A stretch of DNA of 64,000 bases from Atrichornis clamosus (taxonomy: Eukaryota; Chordata; Aves; Passeriformes; Menuridae): NCBI GenBank assembly GCA_013400975.1, contig WBMZ01014177.1, positions 174,003 to 238,002 on the forward strand, read 5' to 3'. Below are positions 13,601 through 64,000 of the stretch, piece by piece. The notes beneath the pieces were generated by a model. That model did no database searches. It was not told the DNA's origin and saw only the letters and a program-made list of their open reading frames with translations. The translations under genes and the position numbers were made by a program. The first letter of the stretch is position 1; each line of letters begins with the position of its first letter.

Positions 13601-16555
13601 ATTAATGTAAAAGCTGCTGTGTCCCCATATGGGGGGAGGCACTACTACGTACTACCGTGAAGGTAGGAACAGGCAGACTGCTACTCCAACAGGAATGTTA
13701 TACTGGAAATTATAATTGAAATAAATTTAGCTGTATTCTGAATCAAAATGAAAGATTCATAGTTTCCCATAAAAAGATCAATGCTTTGTTTTTCCAAAGC
13801 GCAAAACCAAATTCATAAAAGAAACATTTTACAGCATTTCAGTAAAGATACGTATTATTGCAGTTTGTATTGGTAAATACTGCAAGTAACTACGTTTTAA
13901 AGCATCATAGCCCCCATGTTTTTGAAAGGGAATTTTTAATTTCGAACTGACAGCATTAGTGTTTTTCAGAGACAGCACAGAAAACATTTTTGAACAGTAT
14001 CTTTGACCACCTCTGCCCTTTGAGCAGAGCAGCCTTAAAGCTGAACATGAAAAAAGCAGCCACCTGCCAATTCTGGTCTCCATGGAGAGCCTAAGGAAAG
14101 ACATCAATTTATGTTAAAGGTAATGTTAAATACTTTGTGGAATTCAAAGTCAGTGTTGGGACTATAAAACCATAAACAGTGAGCCTATAGTATTTACACA
14201 GCTGCAAGTTCAGATCCAACTTTTTATAAAATTTACGTATTTCTAACAAAGAGAACACTCATGGGGTCTGGCTGTCATCCTGAGACAAGTATATCATCAT
14301 CTAAAATCTCCTTCAAATTGAGACTCACTGGATCTAAGTAAAAACACTGAATTTTAGTGCTGTTAATAGAAGGAAAACACAAATAAAGTCCTTGACAGAC
14401 AGGTAGTTTTGTTCTTCCTGTGAGCAAGCACACAAAAAAACTTGGATCATACTGAGAAATTGTCATCGTTCTACAAGGTGAACCACACCATTAGTTCTTC
14501 TGTCCCTTGCATATTATGACTTTTGCAGGTGTTGTGTATTGTGTTATACTGAATAAGTGTTAACGTAAGACAATTCAACATTTCTTTCAGGCAACACGTG
14601 ATTTCACCCATTTTAGCTTGAAAGGCATGAAGACTTTATAGCAATGATGCAGATAACTGAGAAGTATTGCTTCTGCTCACACATGGTGCATTACTGCATA
14701 CAGAACTTTCAAGCAGATTCCCAGGCCTGTAACAAGGAGGTTTTAAGTGAGACATGAGCACAGCAGCAGGAAACAATACAGCTGTTGCAAGAGATTCATA
14801 AAACAGGTCTTTGAAATGCAGGGGACCTAAACAAGACAAGGTCTGCTTCTGTATTATAGTGAGAGAACTTTCCAAGAGCTGTTGAACATGGTCCCCATCC
14901 TGTCTAAACAGGGAATACCAAGGAGGTGAAATTCTGAACCAAGTGGTATTCAGGTGTTGTTTTACCCTTCCTGCTATGAAATTCTCTTATTTTCCTGTTT
15001 TGCTTTACACAGGACACAAAAGCAGAGCTCCTATTACCATGTATTTATAAATTCAGTCTCTTCTCTCCCTGCAAGTGCTGAAGCCTTCCTAATAGTTTTC
15101 CTTAGGTAAGAGCTCATCACCAAATTAAAACTAAGCAATATGAGAAGTCAGTAGATTATATTTGTTTAGTTTCATCACAAAAAACACATACTTGTTTAGG
15201 CCGATTTTCTTTTTATTAATAATATAAGGTTTGGTGATCTCTTAACATTACAACTGAAGTTTTACAATTAATCTCACACTAAAATGACAAACACTGTTTG
15301 GCTTTATTTGCAGAAAATTAAATTACAACCTTGATAAACATACATTTCCAAGACTGAGAAGCAATTTGTGTTTTCTGGATTTCAGTGCTAATGTATCCCT
15401 GCCTTGAAATTGGTTTCAGTTAATTAACATTGCTACGGAAGAACTATTTGGCCTGGCCTCTGTTCACAGCTGTAAGGCAAAGATGACATCTCTAACTTAA
15501 TCAATATACTCTAAGTCAAATCAAGACATGTTTTTCTTTGACTTTAAGATTTAGATCTTGGATCAGCTTCTAACAGATTTGCTTCTTTTCCCTCAACTCT
15601 TCTAAAGTTTCTAATGTAAACATATTTTACAGTCAAGCCACAGTCACCCTGCACCTTTCCTCCTTCAAAGGGAGCAGAAGCTGTGTAACTGGAAGTCATT
15701 ACAAGCTTAATTAAGACTGCTTGTAACTTACGTATGGCCAAAATAGTCAAGCAAATGCAGAAGTTGTGTTATGCATCAGCACTTCTGATCTGCACGGATC
15801 AAACTGCATCTCTGAACAGGCTGCAGCTACAGGAAGTGAAGTCTGCAGAAAGAAAGCAGGGCATACAGAAGGAAGAGTGGTGGAAGACTGTAGTATCAGA
15901 GAAAGTAAGAATTCATTTAAAGGGTGAACAATCTGTGTGTATCTAGATCTTCCAAACTTGCATTGTATTTTTTTCTATTTTCATTAGCAATTTAAATGTG
16001 AAATTAAAGACAGTAATATGTATGTTTCAACTACAGTTTCAGTAAGCTCTGACCAGTTCATAAGATAGAAAAATATTTAGGAAGACAGCAATAGGGTGGC
16101 CAATAGAAAAAAATATCCACTATGTTTGTAGTTTATCTTTCTTCAGAGCTGTCCAGTGACAGTGCTTTGGGATCCTTGTAGCCTGTTATCTCACCTTCCC
16201 ACAGGACAACTGACATACAGGAAAAATCTTTACTGCATTTTAAATCACTTCAGAAGTCAGTGGCTATTTAATGGTTAGAGTATAAGTTTCTACCTGTGTA
16301 CTTTCAATACAAAAAAGGATGAGGAAACCATAGTCAGAAAATCAAAAAATGGGAAGATGATGTAGAGCTGTGTTGTACTTTAGTCAAAATCTTAAGAGAC
16401 CAGTATTACTAAGCTATGACGACTTGTTCTAATTCTCTCTGTGCTGTCATTCTGCAAAAAAACTTCACATGCTTTCCTTCAAAATTAATTCTTCATAGTT
16501 AGACAAATTTTCATTGAGGCACATAAACACCCTTCATATTTACCAACTCCTAGAA
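10641..16555. other. Flanking DNA, no gene recognised
   Basis: GC content falls steadily toward AGPS. It contains the 25-bp-period repeat at 12505-12551 and otherwise unique AT-rich sequence. The right-hand part might be distal AGPS 3' UTR if a far poly(A) site is used. Confidence 0.7.
12505..12551. repeat. 22-bp direct repeat, period 25 bp
   Basis: The unit beginning AGCACTAGAATATGCTAACC occurs at 12505-12526 and 12530-12551, separated by three bases. Both copies are identical. Confidence 0.93.
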
Positions 16556-16680
16556 AGGTCTCCGCTGGGGAGTGACACGAGGCTCAGCGAGAGGCCAGCC
16601 GTGGCCACGGAGTGAGCCGCCACCACGCAGCTGAGGTGAGGAAGGGCCTGCATCAACTGGTGCGGGTTTGCTGAGACACC
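16556..16680. other. GC-rich patch in AT-rich flank
   Basis: About 125 bp with many CpG and GC-rich words set in strongly AT-rich DNA on both sides. No open frame or known repeat is recognised. It may be a remnant insertion or a small regulatory element. Confidence 0.4.
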
Positions 16681-18278
16681 TCTGTGTACTTAAGGAACAC
16701 TTAACCACAGTGCAAAGGCTCCGTTTCCTAAAACAGACTACACACCTACTGTTTTGGTTACTGCTGAAATATGAATGCTGGGGACAAGAAAAAATAATAG
16801 ATTTTTATACTGAAATGTTGTGAAACAAAGGTAATTCAAAATAAATCTAGCTGCATTGCAAATATCACATGAACATTCTGTCTTATGACCTGCAGATTAT
16901 AAAAGATGTTTTCATTACCTTGACAAGCATGCATTTTAAAGTGATGTTTTGAGCGTTCATGTTTTTCAATCACTTGAATTATAACATTGAAATGAATCTT
17001 TGAACAAGTTCAGAGTTGTCTGATATGCAGTATTTTTTCAAGCATTTGATGCTCTTTTTGGTATATTACCAAAACTGAGAGCTAATTAGAGAGTATTCTC
17101 AAATAGTTTAAAAACATAAATGCAATTTATCTTTTTCTCCTCTTTAAGGGCACTACCAATACAAAAGGTGTCCAAACTGACACTACAGAGCTGTGAAGCA
17201 GTTGCCTAGAGAGACAGTGTCCTCAAAGGATAGTCTGTATTTTTTCTATCTTATGCATATACATTAACTATCAAAAAGTTGGATAATTTGCTTTAAGAAA
17301 GAACCCACCTTAAAAATGGATCATGAATATTGACAAATACTTTTAGTTTATTTTGCTGATTAAGATTCAAGTTTCAATGTAAAAATGCTTACTCTCACAT
17401 GATACTGATCAAGAAAATATTTCATTTTCATAAAGTTCAATGGACAATTAAAATTGTGGCTACTTGTGAAGTAAATAAATGATTCATAAAGGCCATAGGA
17501 AACTGTACAAAACTTAAATGGGAAATCTCACTTCCAGGATGACAGTAGGTTGTCCATTTAAGTGTTTTATTAAACTGTTATGACTGTTTCAAAAGACAGT
17601 GCTGGGCAGTTTCATTTGACTAGCCAAAACTTTTAACCAAAAAAGGTATTTTGCATCTTGCAAAACAAACAAAACAGGAACAAAACCCATACACACTAGG
17701 ACTGAAGTACAGATGAACACAAAATTTTGTTACAAACCTGTTTTCAACATACAGTGAGAAATGTCCATTGTACAAAACTTAGTGACTGACCTACAATTAA
17801 TTTAAGATTATCCCAGCAATGCAAATACAACAGCTCAATTGTGTAAGATTTTCCAGTAGTACTACAGTGAGAGACTACTGAATTTTTAGTAGTTTGACTT
17901 ACACTGTCTCTTTTGATTAAAGCCTACATCTGCACTCTAAGTATTGGCTGGTTACAAGTCTGTTACGTACTTAAACCTCCAGTACAGCGAGGTACTCCTT
18001 GGTGCTCTCTCATCTGTCTCGTAGCAGCTTTCCTTCAGCAAGAGGCTGGGCTGAGCAGCTGCTTCTGCAGAGAACACTGTTGTCAGTCTTTGTCCTCCTT
18101 GCAGGGGATGCTTTAAGTAAGAAACATCTGGCAGTATCCAGCACTGAAAATACTGTCAGCTGTGTTGCCTAACCAAACTTGGTAACCCAAATTTGCATCT
18201 TCTGCTTGGTACTTTGTGCCCAGTGGGTTGGAACATTGTTAAGTAAAAGTCCATAAACATTAACAGTGATGTTTACAC
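16681..18278. other. AT-rich flank or distal AGPS 3' UTR
   Basis: AT-rich unique sequence directly past the proximal poly(A) signal, with another minus-strand AATAAA at 17571-17566. It may be transcribed as extended 3' UTR. No gene recognised. Confidence 0.6.
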
Positions 18279-18284
18279 TTTATT
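18279..18284 (-). terminator. Poly(A) signal AATAAA (proximal)
   Basis: Reads TTTATT on the plus strand, AATAAA on the gene strand, the first canonical hexamer after the AGPS stop. Its use is inferred, not seen. Confidence 0.55.
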
Positions 18285-18432
18285 GGGGGAAGAGAGTAGC
18301 AAAAATCAATTTAAGTTACTAGTTTTTAAAGTTTAGTCTATGTTATATTTGATTACTGGGATAGCAATACAATGAAAGTGGAGGAATTTCAACAGTAATT
18401 TTTAATTTTTAGTACATCATTTGTGGAGGGCT
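18279..18432 (-). other. AGPS proximal 3' UTR with AATAAA
   Basis: From the stop codon to the first canonical poly(A) signal on the minus strand. The hexamer AATAAA occupies 18284-18279, about 150 nt past the stop, and is followed by CA-containing sequence suited to cleavage. Human AGPS mRNA has a much longer 3' UTR, so more distal sites are possible; further minus-strand AATAAA hexamers occur at 17571-17566 and 15308-15303. Confidence 0.6.
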
Positions 18433-63988
<45,556 letters not shown>

Positions 63989-64000
63989 CGCTTCCGTGTT

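Overview
This window is vertebrate nuclear DNA, most likely from a bird. It holds one multi-exon gene with GT-AG introns on the minus strand, CpG-rich DNA at the gene's 5' end, an AT-rich interior, and several decayed CR1 LINE fragments of the kind that dominate bird repeats. Turtles and crocodilians also carry CR1, so 'bird' is an inference, supported by the compact gene (45.6 kb from start to stop codon).

The gene is AGPS, alkylglycerone-phosphate synthase (alkyl-DHAP synthase), the peroxisomal FAD enzyme that makes the ether bond of plasmalogens and other ether lipids. I could place all 20 coding exons between 63988 (ATG) and 18433 (end of TAA). Every intron is GT-AG, all exon phases agree, and the joined reading frame has 1911 nt, 636 codons plus stop, with no frameshift or premature stop. 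It carries a PTS2 peroxisomal signal, the FAD-binding loop, the catalytic tyrosine and a C-terminal triple-histidine motif. The start codon lies in a GC-rich, CpG-rich stretch (about 63560-64000), the likely promoter and first-exon island. The window ends 12 bases upstream of the ATG, so the transcription start is outside it.

Layout from left to right: 1-18278 is flanking DNA downstream of AGPS with no recognisable protein gene. It contains a palindromic MITE-like relic (about 2568-2641), a striking 91-bp-period duplication with an inverted arm (5663-5835), an isolated CpG-rich island (about 10020-10640) with good splice donors on both strands, and a small GC-rich patch (about 16556-16680). 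18279-18432 is the proximal 3' UTR with an AATAAA signal. 18433-63988 is AGPS. Large introns 1, 2 and 19 hold the CR1 fragments, a G-quadruplex-type 10-bp repeat (51891-51927), a CA microsatellite and a G/T-rich low-complexity tract. Most other introns hold nothing I can recognise.

No CRISPR array, operon, phage or other unusual multi-gene system is present. The parts most worth a second look are the orphan CpG island, the template-switch-like duplication, the G4 repeat in intron 2, and a few substitutions at otherwise well-known AGPS positions.
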